Under the pieces are notes generated by a model, which had not been told where the DNA came from, searched no databases, and worked only from the letters and a program-made list of their open reading frames with translations. From assembly GCA_902786665.1 (NCBI GenBank), contig CADADN010000036.1, positions 31,599 through 72,232 on the forward strand: DNA of 40,634 bases, given 5' to 3'. This document shows positions 1 to 8,463 of this stretch, piece by piece. The position numbers were made by a program, and so were the translations under genes. The stretch's first letter is position 1; each line of letters opens with the position of its first letter. The stretch is from an uncultured Prevotellaceae bacterium. GTDB taxonomy: Bacteria; Bacteroidota; Bacteroidia; Bacteroidales; Bacteroidaceae.

Positions 1-173
1 TCCTTTTTCTTCCTTTTTCATCTTGTTTATTGCAATCTTCTACAATCAATAATGTCTTGTTGACCAAATGCTTAGAGATTTGTGTATAAAGATCAGCCCC
101 TCAAGGGGAGGGGAGATGCGCACCGCCCCCGCCTATGATTTTGGAGGAATGCACAGGCGGGGAAATCGTCACA
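1..173. other. Intergenic flank at window start, no gene seen
   Basis: No credible coding frame is visible. The stretch lies downstream of the carboxylesterase stop codon, which is read on the minus strand. It contains a G/C-rich patch with an inverted repeat (ccccgcct at 127-134 and aggcgggg at 155-162, 20-nt loop). That could be a weak terminator for the minus-strand operon, but no T-tract follows it. A second small palindrome (cccctcaagggg) lies near 98-109. Function is not established. Confidence 0.4.
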
Positions 174-1745
174 CTATTTCCAGGGGTGAGTCTTTCGGAA
201 CTCGTCAAGCTGCTTGAAACAATGCTTGTCGATCAGCTGCTCAAGCGCCCTGTCAGGGTTGTGGCGTATCTTGCACTTGTGGTCGAAAATCATGAGGTTG
301 CCGTTTTTCGCCGTATAAGGTTTCCATTTGGGGAGACCTTTGGTGTTGGGGTCACCGGTATGGGCGAAAGCCGCCCATGAACTGCTCATGAGGTCGGCGA
401 GTTTCAAGTCCTCCTCCGTGGGCGAAGGGAGTTCGTTTTGTGAATGATGAAGGGTGTTGAAGCAGAACTTCAACTCATGTCCGTGAACCGACCCGTTGTT
501 GACAGGCGACCTCCAAGTGAACATATAAGCGTAGGTTTTGGCATTACGGTTCTCCGCAATGTAATCGGCCGTGATGATGGTCTTTGGTCGGAAGAGCCAG
601 TCGATGCTCACGAGGTCCTGCGGGGTGTATTCGGGATAAGCCTTTGCAAAGGCTCTAATGTATGCCTCGGTGTCCTCTTCAAACACCGGGCGCAAGGTTT
701 CCTTGGCCTGCTCCAACGTCATCGGCTGTCCGTAAGCCAGACGTTGCAGTTCGTTGAAGGTGGTGCCGATGACGATGGGTATGTCTGAGGCGATGTCAGC
801 AAATCCCGGTTGGAAAGGCTGTTGCAGCAAGGTCACCCCGTCGGGAGACGGTCCGAATCCCCACATCATGGGCGTCCCCGGCTTGCGCGTACCGATGCTC
901 GCCGCCATCGCCCTTTGCCCTGCAGCATAGAGGTCCTTGTAGGGCACATCCTTGATTTGGTCCACATGGTCCTTGTCGATGCCCAGTTCCTTGAGAACGG
1001 CGAGGCCCAGTTGGCGAGACATCTCCTTCGTGTTGACGTTGAGAATCGTACCGCTGAGTATGATGGCCTTGTGAAACAATCCCTTCGCCGGCGGCATGCA
1101 GAGCAGGGTGCCCACTTTTCCTCCCCCACCCGACTCACCGAAGATGGTGACATTGTCCGGGTCTCCACCAAACCTCTCGATATTGTCCCTGACCCATTTC
1201 AGTGCCGCTACGACATCGAGCATCCCCACGTTGGCGGAGTACTTGTATTTCTCGCCACAATCGGAGAGGTCGAGGAAGCCGAGGATGTTGAGCCTGTGGT
1301 TGACACTCACCACCACGACATCCTTTTTCGCCAGCGCCATGCCCGGGTTCCAAGCCGAGGTCCCGGAGTCGAATCCCCCGCCGTGAAGCCACACCATCAC
1401 CGGCTTCTTCCTTTCGATGTCGGTGGTCCACACATTGAGCACGCAAGAGTTCTTCTCCGACATCTCCTCCTCGGAGAGCTCGCGGCCATGTGTGGGTTGC
1501 ATGGCCTGCGGCCCCCAATGGTTGCATTCCCTCGTGTCCTCCCATTTGTCGACAGGCATGGGCGGCATGAAACGCTCCACCTTGGCATAGGGGATGCCCA
1601 AGAAGGCGACAACGTTTTCTTGATTGAAGCCTCTCACCCATCCCGACCGGGTGTTGATGTAATAAGGATTCTTCGGTTGGGCGAAAATGGACCCTGCATG
1701 AGCCATCATCAAGGCCAGCAGGAGCAGGACATATCTTGATTTCAT
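174..1745 (-). CDS. Secreted type B carboxylesterase
   Basis: This is a 523-residue alpha/beta-hydrolase of the carboxylesterase type B (COesterase) family, which cleaves carboxylic esters. The start is placed at the internal ATG at 1745, because it begins a clean signal peptide (MKSRYVLLLLALMMAHAGS...FAQ). The longer frame to 1823 would run back across the end of the GH97 gene. Visible family hallmarks are the oxyanion region HGGGFDSG (about residues 121-128), the nucleophile elbow FGESGGG with Ser205, and a His in the segment SVHGHELKF near the C-terminus. Its length is normal for the family. It is the last gene of a four-gene minus-strand operon and starts 35 nt after the GH97 stop. Next to glycosidases it probably removes acyl groups from plant polysaccharide fragments; that is inference, and the substrate cannot be read from sequence. 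Confidence 0.9.
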   Translation of the reverse strand: MKSRYVLLLLALMMAHAGSIFAQPKNPYYINTRSGWVRGFNQENVVAFLGIPYAKVERFMPPMPVDKWEDTRECNHWGPQAMQPTHGRELSEEEMSEKNSCVLNVWTTDIERKKPVMVWLHGGGFDSGTSAWNPGMALAKKDVVVVSVNHRLNILGFLDLSDCGEKYKYSANVGMLDVVAALKWVRDNIERFGGDPDNVTIFGESGGGGKVGTLLCMPPAKGLFHKAIILSGTILNVNTKEMSRQLGLAVLKELGIDKDHVDQIKDVPYKDLYAAGQRAMAASIGTRKPGTPMMWGFGPSPDGVTLLQQPFQPGFADIASDIPIVIGTTFNELQRLAYGQPMTLEQAKETLRPVFEEDTEAYIRAFAKAYPEYTPQDLVSIDWLFRPKTIITADYIAENRNAKTYAYMFTWRSPVNNGSVHGHELKFCFNTLHHSQNELPSPTEEDLKLADLMSSSWAAFAHTGDPNTKGLPKWKPYTAKNGNLMIFDHKCKIRHNPDRALEQLIDKHCFKQLDEFRKTHPWK

Positions 1746-1780
1746 GATTTTGATAAGAGGTGATAGGAGGAAACAGGAAA

Positions 1781-3637
1781 CTATTGTTTTGTCACGAAGA
1801 CGAAGCCTCCGCGAGGCTTGCATACCATCTTGTCAGGGAATCGGTCGGTGGAATAGATTTTCCACCCGCCTTGCCGACCACTGTCGTCGGTGAAGACGGT
1901 GACGCTTCTGTAGGTGGTGACGCTCCGGGCATCAATGAAAGAGAAGTCGAGCGGGATGGTCATCTCCTCGTCGGTGCCGTTGATGCCGGCAACATACCAT
2001 GTTGTCGTGCCGGTACGCCTTGCCATCACAGCGAACTTCCCCGGATAGCCGCCGACGAGACGGGTCTCATCCCACGCCACGGGAAGGTGTGAGAGGAAGT
2101 CCTGCACCTCCTGTGGTTGTGCAAGATAACTCTCCGGTTTGTCGGCGAGGTGCTGGAGCCCCGACTCATAAAGCACGGTGAGTGCGAGTTCGTGCCCCTT
2201 CGATGTGATGTGAGGGTGCTGCGAGTCGCTGAAGGTGCAGGGGGTGTAGTCCATCGGTCCGATGACATTCCTTGTGAAGGGGAGAGTGGCATTGTGGCAA
2301 GCCGCCTTGTCGGTGAACGTCGGTACGTTGTTATACCACTCCGCGCCATAGACGGCCTCCGTCGTCAACAAGTTGGGATAGGTGCGCTGCCATCCCCTTG
2401 GTATGGGTGCCCCGTGGAAATTGACGAGGAGGTGGTGCTTGGCAGCCGCTTCGATGAGGTCGAGGCAATAGTCCATGTTCATCTGGTTGTCGCCGGAGAA
2501 GAAGTCGATTTTCACCCCAGCCACACCGATTCTCTCACACCATGCGAACTCCCTTTCCCTGTCCTCGGGTTTGTTGAGACGGTACTTGGGTCCTGGAGCG
2601 CCGTTCACCCATCCCACGCTGGAGTTGTACCATATCAAGGGTTTCACCCCTTGCGCCTTGGCATAGGCGACGGCATCCTCGATGGTCTTTCCGTCCTTCA
2701 TCTCATCCCATTCCGCATCGATGAGGACATAGGGTAGTTTGAGGACTACCGCCATATCGACATACTTCTTGATGATGTTGTAGTCGTTGCTCCCGTGGTT
2801 GTATGCCCAATATATCCAAGACACCACACCCGGCTTGATCCAAGCGACGTCCTCCAGTTTGCAATCCTCGCAGACATCGGTGACCAAGGTGGATTCCACC
2901 ACGTCGGCGAGTTGTCCGATGATGGCCACCCTCCATGGTGAATGCCATTCGCCGGAGACGAGGAGTTTGTTCTCATCGGGCGTGACATGGAAATCCTCCC
3001 CGTCGTTGCAGAGGAAGGCTGCACTCTGCCGCCGCTCGATGTTCGCCTCAGACAGCAGCACGAAGACACCATCTGAAGGTTCCAACAAAGCGGGGAAGCC
3101 CCATTTGGTGACATAGCCTCCGGCATTGGCAGAGAAGGGACGTCTCGGCGCCTTCACCTTTGCCGTGGTGGAAAGAGGGAAGAATCCCTCGTAGGCGTCG
3201 CTCCATTCCATCATCCACCTTTTCGTCCCTTCGGGGATGTGATAGACGGTCTGCTCCTTGGGTAAGGAATCGTTGTTCAGCCCTGAGAGTTCATACCTGA
3301 ATGCCAAGCCGTCATCATAGAGTCTGACAACAAGTTGCCGTCCATTGCCAAGTCTTGCCACATACTCATTGGCCTGGTTGGTGCAATGGAGTCTTTTGCC
3401 GGCCAGCATCTTGTAGTCTGCCTTGACCTTTCCCGACTTCTTCAGTTTCAGGGGCTTCCCGGGCGTTCCCATGGCCATCACGGGGATGTCCAACACCTTT
3501 TGCTGTCTATGAAAGACCACCATGCCCTGCCTTGTGGTCTCTATTGACAATTTACCATTAGGCGACACGGGGCGCTTGGCCTGAAGGGTCAAGGCCATGA
3601 AGGAGAGAAGGAGGAGTGATAGGCAAAATCTATTCAT
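1781..3637 (-). CDS. Glycoside hydrolase family 97, retaining type (probable alpha-galactosidase)
   Basis: This is a 618-residue secreted glycosidase. The ATG at 3637 is chosen because it opens the signal peptide MNRFCLSLLLLSFMALTLQA; the frame extends upstream without a credible start. GH97 layout is visible: an N-terminal beta-sandwich (about 21-260), a TIM barrel with YVLIDAEWD (303-311) and GVKIDFF (374-380), and a small C-terminal beta domain. GH97 has inverting alpha-glucosidases (SusB) and retaining alpha-galactosidases. Retaining members use an Asp nucleophile on the barrel, matched here by Asp378 in KIDFF. Glu433 lies 55 residues on, the spacing I recall for the Asp415/Glu470 pair of the characterised Bacteroides enzyme. 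I therefore infer an alpha-galactosidase-like enzyme. It follows the double esterase gene by 14 nt, in the same operon. Confidence 0.88.
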   Translation of the reverse strand: MNRFCLSLLLLSFMALTLQAKRPVSPNGKLSIETTRQGMVVFHRQQKVLDIPVMAMGTPGKPLKLKKSGKVKADYKMLAGKRLHCTNQANEYVARLGNGRQLVVRLYDDGLAFRYELSGLNNDSLPKEQTVYHIPEGTKRWMMEWSDAYEGFFPLSTTAKVKAPRRPFSANAGGYVTKWGFPALLEPSDGVFVLLSEANIERRQSAAFLCNDGEDFHVTPDENKLLVSGEWHSPWRVAIIGQLADVVESTLVTDVCEDCKLEDVAWIKPGVVSWIYWAYNHGSNDYNIIKKYVDMAVVLKLPYVLIDAEWDEMKDGKTIEDAVAYAKAQGVKPLIWYNSSVGWVNGAPGPKYRLNKPEDREREFAWCERIGVAGVKIDFFSGDNQMNMDYCLDLIEAAAKHHLLVNFHGAPIPRGWQRTYPNLLTTEAVYGAEWYNNVPTFTDKAACHNATLPFTRNVIGPMDYTPCTFSDSQHPHITSKGHELALTVLYESGLQHLADKPESYLAQPQEVQDFLSHLPVAWDETRLVGGYPGKFAVMARRTGTTTWYVAGINGTDEEMTIPLDFSFIDARSVTTYRSVTVFTDDSGRQGGWKIYSTDRFPDKMVCKPRGGFVFVTKQ

Positions 3638-3651
3638 AATGGGTAGATTTT

Positions 3652-5439
3652 TTATTTCATCTTGTCGAGCAAGGCGTTTTTTTCGAGGGTCCAATCCTTT
3701 CTCTGGGAGAGTTCGGAGACCTTTCCTTGGAACATTTTGGCGGCCTTCTTGTCGCCTTTCAATTGCCAGTTGAGCCATGCCAAAGCAACGACGGAGAACT
3801 CGCCTCCATGAGCCTCGCGGTAGGTGCCACCGTGTCCCACGGGGAAATTGGCCGCACATGCCGGCACGTGGGTGATGCGGTGGAAGTCGTCCATGCCGTT
3901 GCCGTAGGCGATGTCCTTCTCGCCACCGAGGATGTAGATGATGGAGGAGTGAATCTCATTGAGTTTCGACTTCGGCGGCATCGGCATCCCCCCCACAGCG
4001 CTTCCGGCATTCTCTTGGTTGAAGAGTCCGCTGTTGCATATCATGAGGGTCTTGATACGTGGGTCGGCACAGTTGTAGAGTGTCTGCAACCCGCCGCATG
4101 ACATACCCGCCACGCAGATGTTCTTCACATCGATTTTCTGATAATAGGGAGAGTTGGGGTCGGCATTCTGTGCAATCACCCAGTCAATGGACTCTATTTG
4201 TTGCTCCGTCCTTGACATCGGTCCTCTGAAAGGCTGGTCATCCATGGGAATGAATCCCGTAGCCACGACGATGTATCCATAAGAAGCAATCTCGTTGAGG
4301 AACTTGTAGTGCTCCCACGGAGAGTTGGTGCAGGCGCCGTTGCCCCATACGAGCACGGGCATCTGCTTTTTGGCATTGAACACCGAGAGGTCTTGCGGCA
4401 CGAAAATGGTATGCTCGCTGAGGGAAGCCTCCTCTTTCATCACAGCCTTGAACGGTCCGGTGCCGCCATCCTCCACGACGCGCGACTTGCCTCCCCTTGC
4501 CGCATTGAGGAAGTTGACCATCTTCTGGAGGTTCTCTTCTGCATACATGCCCATGCCATGTCCACCCTCGGGCACGAAAGTGGCCTCCGTCTTCACCCCG
4601 GCAGCCGTCAAGGTCTCGAAGAACTCCTTTCCCTGGCAGCAAGGCACCACGTTGTCTTTCTCCCCATGGAAGATGATGATGGGCGGGTCGTTCTTGTCGA
4701 CATAGGTGGTGGCGCTAAGGCTACGATATTTGTCGGGCTCTTGAGACAGCTTTGACTTGAGCAACATGTCCTCCGGACTGTTTTCACCCATCTGCATGTG
4801 GTCGCCACAATCCATGTTGGTGAGGTCGATGGGTCCCGACCAGTCACATGCTGCGTTGACGGCACTGCTCTCCCGTGTGTAGTTGCCGATTTGTCCTTCC
4901 AAGTCGATGTTGACGGTTCCCACGGCAGCCGTCTTCTGTCCGCTTGTGGTGGCGGTGACAGACGAGAGATGTCCACCCGACGAGAAACCGCTGGTGGCGA
5001 TGAATGACGTGTCGAACTTGTATTTCGCCGCCTCACCGCGTACGAAACGCACAACAGCCTTGATGTCATGGAGTTGGGCGGGCCATTGTGCATCCATGCT
5101 TGAGCGGTGGTTGGGGCACACCACGGCGTATCCTGCATCAAGCAGAGCCTTGACGATGGTGCCGAGGTCGGCCATCTTCTTGCTGTTGTTGCTGAACCAT
5201 GCACTGCCATAGATGTGTATGACCACGGGATAGGCGGCCTTCTCCACTTTTGGCAGGTAGATGTCGCAGGTATGGTATGCCTGGTCGTCGCCGGCATAGT
5301 TGACATCCTCCCATTTCTGCGAGGTTTCAAGTTTCACCTCTTGCTGGAAGCCACCGAAGCCTCCGAAGCCGCCTTGCGGCTGTGCCACCATCGCTGTCGT
5401 GGCACACAGCATCAATGCTGAAAGCAAATACTTTCTCAT
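3652..5439 (-). CDS. Secreted protein with two tandem alpha/beta-hydrolase (esterase) domains
   Basis: This 595-residue protein has a signal peptide (MRKYLLSALMLCATTAMVAQ) and a Gly/Phe-rich linker (GGFGGFGGF). Two separate alpha/beta-hydrolase domains follow. Domain 1 (about 45-320) resembles BD-FAE/acetyl-xylan-type esterases, with nucleophile elbow GFSSGG (Ser153), Asp262 in HGEKDNVVP and His294 in PEGGHGMGM. Domain 2 (about 345-560) has its own elbow GMSCGG (Ser447), an Asp in GGEKDIAYG and a His in PVGHGG. Both triads look intact, so the two halves may hydrolyse different ester linkages. It sits 19 nt after the SGNH-CBM6 gene and 14 nt before GH97. The substrate is likely an acetylated or feruloylated polysaccharide, inferred from context only. 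Confidence 0.87.
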   Translation of the reverse strand: MRKYLLSALMLCATTAMVAQPQGGFGGFGGFQQEVKLETSQKWEDVNYAGDDQAYHTCDIYLPKVEKAAYPVVIHIYGSAWFSNNSKKMADLGTIVKALLDAGYAVVCPNHRSSMDAQWPAQLHDIKAVVRFVRGEAAKYKFDTSFIATSGFSSGGHLSSVTATTSGQKTAAVGTVNIDLEGQIGNYTRESSAVNAACDWSGPIDLTNMDCGDHMQMGENSPEDMLLKSKLSQEPDKYRSLSATTYVDKNDPPIIIFHGEKDNVVPCCQGKEFFETLTAAGVKTEATFVPEGGHGMGMYAEENLQKMVNFLNAARGGKSRVVEDGGTGPFKAVMKEEASLSEHTIFVPQDLSVFNAKKQMPVLVWGNGACTNSPWEHYKFLNEIASYGYIVVATGFIPMDDQPFRGPMSRTEQQIESIDWVIAQNADPNSPYYQKIDVKNICVAGMSCGGLQTLYNCADPRIKTLMICNSGLFNQENAGSAVGGMPMPPKSKLNEIHSSIIYILGGEKDIAYGNGMDDFHRITHVPACAANFPVGHGGTYREAHGGEFSVVALAWLNWQLKGDKKAAKMFQGKVSELSQRKDWTLEKNALLDKMK

Positions 5440-5458
5440 GTTTTTTAGGTTTTATGTA

Positions 5459-7240
5459 TTATTTGGTTATCATTTTCCGTCCATTCTTGACAACGATGCC
5501 TTTGTAGTTGGCATCGACCTTCTGCCCTGCGAGGTTGTAAAGGTTGTGGGACGATTCTGACGGGTCATTCAAAATCACTGTCTCAATGCCATCCTCCGAC
5601 GTGCAAGTCAGCACGATTTTGTCGATGTTGCAGCTGCCCCCTGTGAATTGCAGGTGCAGAGTCTGTTTCCCTTCCTGGAGAGGTTTGAGGAAATTCCCGC
5701 TAACGACCTGGTAATTATTCCAATCGTTGTCTCCCGTCTTGGGGACACTGATCCTGGCCAATGTCTCGATACGTCCATTGGACTTGGGCAGGCCGAGATT
5801 GAAGCTGGAGCCGGTCGTGCCAGAAGAGACGTACGCCTCATAGGAATACTCCCCAGCCTTGGTCACGTTGATGGTGTATTGAAGCCATTCCCCTACGGCA
5901 GTGTAGCCGACGGCATACCCACCGTTGCACTTGATGATGTCCACACCCCCTCCATCGGTGCGATAGGAAGCCCCGTCGCCCTCATTGGTGTTGTCTGTAT
6001 CATGGAAAGCCAAGCCTTCTCCACCCATGTCGTAATCTTCAGCCTCTATGGTTCCCGGTATGTCCTTGAGTCCATGATAAGGTGTTCCATGGTTGGAAAC
6101 CACCACATTGATGTCCACGGTGTGTATCGTACCTGTGAAATCCAAATAGGAAGCCTTGACCACACCTTCCTTCTCATCCTTGCCAGCCTTCACCACTCCG
6201 TCGGCGACAGTGAAGTCGTCACTGGTGAAGACAACCTCGTTGGTGAGGTCCTCACGATGTCCGTCAGAGAACTTGCCCCACAAGGTCAAGGTGCTGGTGC
6301 CATTGGTTTTCATGACGATGTCGTAGGTTTCCAGCTGGGTGGCCGTGTAAAAGACCTTCAGGTTGTTGGGCAGGGTGTATTCCGGGTCAGCCTTCGGCTC
6401 CATCCCCATCACCTTGAGTGCCTCGATGGCGTATCTCTTGCCCATGGTGCGGTAACCCGATGCGTTGAAGTGCCAGGGGTCCTGTCCGTTGCCCGGGCAT
6501 CCGTTGGAATGTATGACATGCGAGGTAGGAATCACCTGCGGCAATCTGTTGACGACGGTGTTGTGTGCATAGCAAGCCCCCCCTTGGTCCTGTTGCAATG
6601 TCTCCCCTGCGAAGAGCGGCACGTCCTCGGCGTTGAGTCCGAGGTCGGCAAGCATGTCGTTGTATATTTTCTTCACCATGTTGGGCCAGTTGGGGTCGCC
6701 GTTGTTGGAGCATCCCTGATGGAGCAGTATGCCCTTGATGACACCCACCTCCTGGGCTTTCTTGCCCATGTCGATGAGTCGCTGGTATGGATTGCCGCCA
6801 TAATAGTTTCTTGCAATCTGCGCCCACCACTCATTGGGGTTGGCATCCATCTTTGCCTTGTATTTGTCCTTGTCGAACATCTCAATGGGACTGCCTCCCA
6901 TGGCCACTGCCACCACGCCGACTTTCACGTTGGCAGGCAGCGCGGCCACCATGGAGCGACCGAAATAGTCGGTCGGGCCGAGTTTGCCCACCGGACTGAC
7001 AATGGGGCAGGTTGCGGTGTACCACTGTCCCTGGTTGCGCCTGGGATTGGAGAAATTGGTTGTTGCCAGCATCTGGAATCGCGGGTCGACATATTGGTTG
7101 TCGATGTTCTCCCATTGGGCGTTTCCTTCCATATTGGACTGCCCGAAACAAAGGTAAATGTAAAAGTTGGGGTCAGCCTCTGCATAAGCCATCGACGACA
7201 AGCCGCAAAGGAGGATGATGGAAAGTAGTTTTCTCTTCAT
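5459..7240 (-). CDS. Secreted SGNH acetylesterase (SASA/CE6-like) with CBM6 and C-terminal tail
   Basis: This is a 593-residue modular protein and the first gene of the operon. After a signal peptide (to about residue 20) comes a sialate-O-acetylesterase/CE6-type SGNH domain (about 25-275), with the Ser block CFGQSNMEG (Ser35) and the terminal block DPWHFN (Asp254, His257). The middle (about 290-385) looks like a bacterial Ig-like domain. Residues about 395-530 are a carbohydrate-binding module of family 6 type, starting GTIEAEDYDMGG. The end (YNLAGQKV...VVKNGRKM) resembles the Por/type IX secretion tail common in Prevotella exoproteins, so surface attachment or export is plausible. Role: deacetylation of a plant glycan, with CBM6 anchoring the enzyme to it. 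No SusC/SusD pair is visible beside it. Confidence 0.88.
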   Translation of the reverse strand: MKRKLLSIILLCGLSSMAYAEADPNFYIYLCFGQSNMEGNAQWENIDNQYVDPRFQMLATTNFSNPRRNQGQWYTATCPIVSPVGKLGPTDYFGRSMVAALPANVKVGVVAVAMGGSPIEMFDKDKYKAKMDANPNEWWAQIARNYYGGNPYQRLIDMGKKAQEVGVIKGILLHQGCSNNGDPNWPNMVKKIYNDMLADLGLNAEDVPLFAGETLQQDQGGACYAHNTVVNRLPQVIPTSHVIHSNGCPGNGQDPWHFNASGYRTMGKRYAIEALKVMGMEPKADPEYTLPNNLKVFYTATQLETYDIVMKTNGTSTLTLWGKFSDGHREDLTNEVVFTSDDFTVADGVVKAGKDEKEGVVKASYLDFTGTIHTVDINVVVSNHGTPYHGLKDIPGTIEAEDYDMGGEGLAFHDTDNTNEGDGASYRTDGGGVDIIKCNGGYAVGYTAVGEWLQYTINVTKAGEYSYEAYVSSGTTGSSFNLGLPKSNGRIETLARISVPKTGDNDWNNYQVVSGNFLKPLQEGKQTLHLQFTGGSCNIDKIVLTCTSEDGIETVILNDPSESSHNLYNLAGQKVDANYKGIVVKNGRKMITK

Positions 7241-7277
7241 TATTTCTTAAAATAGTTAGTAATTGTGAGTTATTATG

Positions 7278-7309
7278 CAAAGGTACGAATAATCGAGAGC
7301 AGAACAAAA
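7278..7309 (-). promoter_or_regulatory. Promoter of the esterase/GH97 operon
   Basis: On the minus strand there is a perfect Bacteroidetes -7 element, TACCTTTG (7278-7285). It is preceded by TTTTG (7305-7309) with a 19-nt spacer, the usual distance for the -33 box. The predicted transcript start near 7272 leaves a leader of roughly 30 nt before the ATG at 7240. Confidence 0.75.
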
Positions 7310-7450
7310 GAAGAAACTTCTTTTTCATGCCGAGATGGAGTACCTTCGCCACGAGTGGCAAAGGTACCAAGAAATTCCAACACCCACTTTGATTTTTGCA
7401 ACAAAAACTATTGGTGGTGTATCATTCGAGAGTATGGCTTTAGGAGAGAA

Positions 7451-7520
7451 CAGGTAGTTTTAGGTAGATTTAGGTGGTTTTAGGTAGATTTAGGTGGTTT
7501 TAAGTTGATATAGGTCGTTG
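7451..7520. repeat. Tandem decamer array (taggtggttt-type), 7 units
   Basis: Seven consecutive units of exactly 10 nt run from 7451 to 7520. The first five are near identical (consensus taggtNgNtt, alternating taggtagatt and taggtggttt). The last two (taagttgata, taggtcgttg) are decayed. The array lies in a 454-nt gap (7241-7694) that otherwise holds the operon promoter and one hairpin, with no visible gene. Confidence 0.85.
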
Positions 7521-7529
7521 TAGAAAGAA

Positions 7530-7581
7530 TAGAAATCCTAGGAGGCTCCATACACATATTGGAACCACCTAGGACTTTCTA
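7530..7581 (-). terminator. Hairpin with CCTAGG arms, possible terminator of the 7695-8378 gene
   Basis: Arms cctaggaggctcc (7537-7549) and ggaaccacctagg (7561-7573) pair at 11 of 13 positions around an 11-nt loop. The stem can extend outward through tagaaat and actttcta with one bulge. Read on the minus strand it lies 114 nt past the upstream gene's stop and is followed by a modest T-rich run. The arm ccacctagg shares its core with the adjacent decamers, so the hairpin may derive from the same repeat. Confidence 0.45.
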
Positions 7582-7694
7582 TGATTGTTTGGTTGCTATT
7601 ACTTGACTACTGTTTTCTTGTCATTCAATAAAGTATCAAAATGGATCATATCATCCAAGAGTCACACCAAATCCTCTTCTTTAATCAGGCATTA

Positions 7695-8378
7695 TCATAA
7701 AGCAGCCTTCATAAGGGAGAATCCATAAAATGCAATCAGCGATGGAACAATGACAACAATTGCTAAAAGTCCCCATTCCATCAGTGTGACCTTTCGAAAC
7801 TCAGGAGGTATTGTTTCTTGTACAGATACAGAGACACTAAGAAAAGTGATCCAGATACCAAACCAGACGATACATCTAATAAGATTCATGGGGGTTGTAG
7901 AAACATCCTCTGCTGAATTTACAAATGTTCCCAATAAACCAATCACAAAGAAAATGATGATAATAGCCCGTGCCCAAAAGACAGCATTAGGCATTCTTCT
8001 AACAAAAGCATAAATAGTATAACAGGCCATTCCTAACAACACGACATCCAAAAAAATCAGCCCACCAAAAAACATAGAAATGCCTGGTACCTCCATTGAT
8101 TTCACTGAATCATACGAAGAATAGGTAGAAAACAGATCGATTAAAGGATTGATGAGGATGACGAAAAAGAAAAACTTATGCCATCCACCTATTGTGGTGT
8201 TTTCACGAAGCCATTCACTCGTATAAACGACTTCACCGTCAACCATCTCCAGACCGTCTTCAGTTTTCACGACGTCCGTTTGAGCAACATTAGAATCACC
8301 TGTTTCTTGGTTCTCCAAACTCTTCATATTGTCCGAATCAAGAATCTCATTTCTTCCATTTTCAATATTTTCATTCAT
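7695..8378 (-). CDS. Multi-pass membrane protein, DUF2569-like
   Basis: This 227-residue protein has a hydrophilic, acidic N-terminus (1-62) followed by five hydrophobic segments at about 67-87, 100-126, 133-153, 165-187 and 201-223. The opening of the membrane region, GGWHKFFFFVILINPL, resembles the start of DUF2569 proteins; this is pattern recognition, not a search result. No catalytic motif is visible. The coding sequence is clearly more AT-rich than the neighbouring carbohydrate genes, which may reflect recent acquisition or simply membrane-protein composition. The ATG at 8378 is the first in frame and gives a sensible start. It lies 85 nt downstream of the C10 protease gene. Function unknown. 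Confidence 0.75.
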   Translation of the reverse strand: MNENIENGRNEILDSDNMKSLENQETGDSNVAQTDVVKTEDGLEMVDGEVVYTSEWLRENTTIGGWHKFFFFVILINPLIDLFSTYSSYDSVKSMEVPGISMFFGGLIFLDVVLLGMACYTIYAFVRRMPNAVFWARAIIIIFFVIGLLGTFVNSAEDVSTTPMNLIRCIVWFGIWITFLSVSVSVQETIPPEFRKVTLMEWGLLAIVVIVPSLIAFYGFSLMKAAL

Positions 8379-8463
8379 AGCGTTATGTTTTTATGTGAAA
8401 AAATGAATTGCAGATAGCTAATCTTATCATACATATACAACTTCATAGGTCGATTCAAGTATT

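Noticed and set aside
5648-7228. 526-codon open frame on the plus strand
   Set aside because: Antisense to the SGNH-CBM6 esterase gene, no domain, no promoter; a shadow of codon bias.
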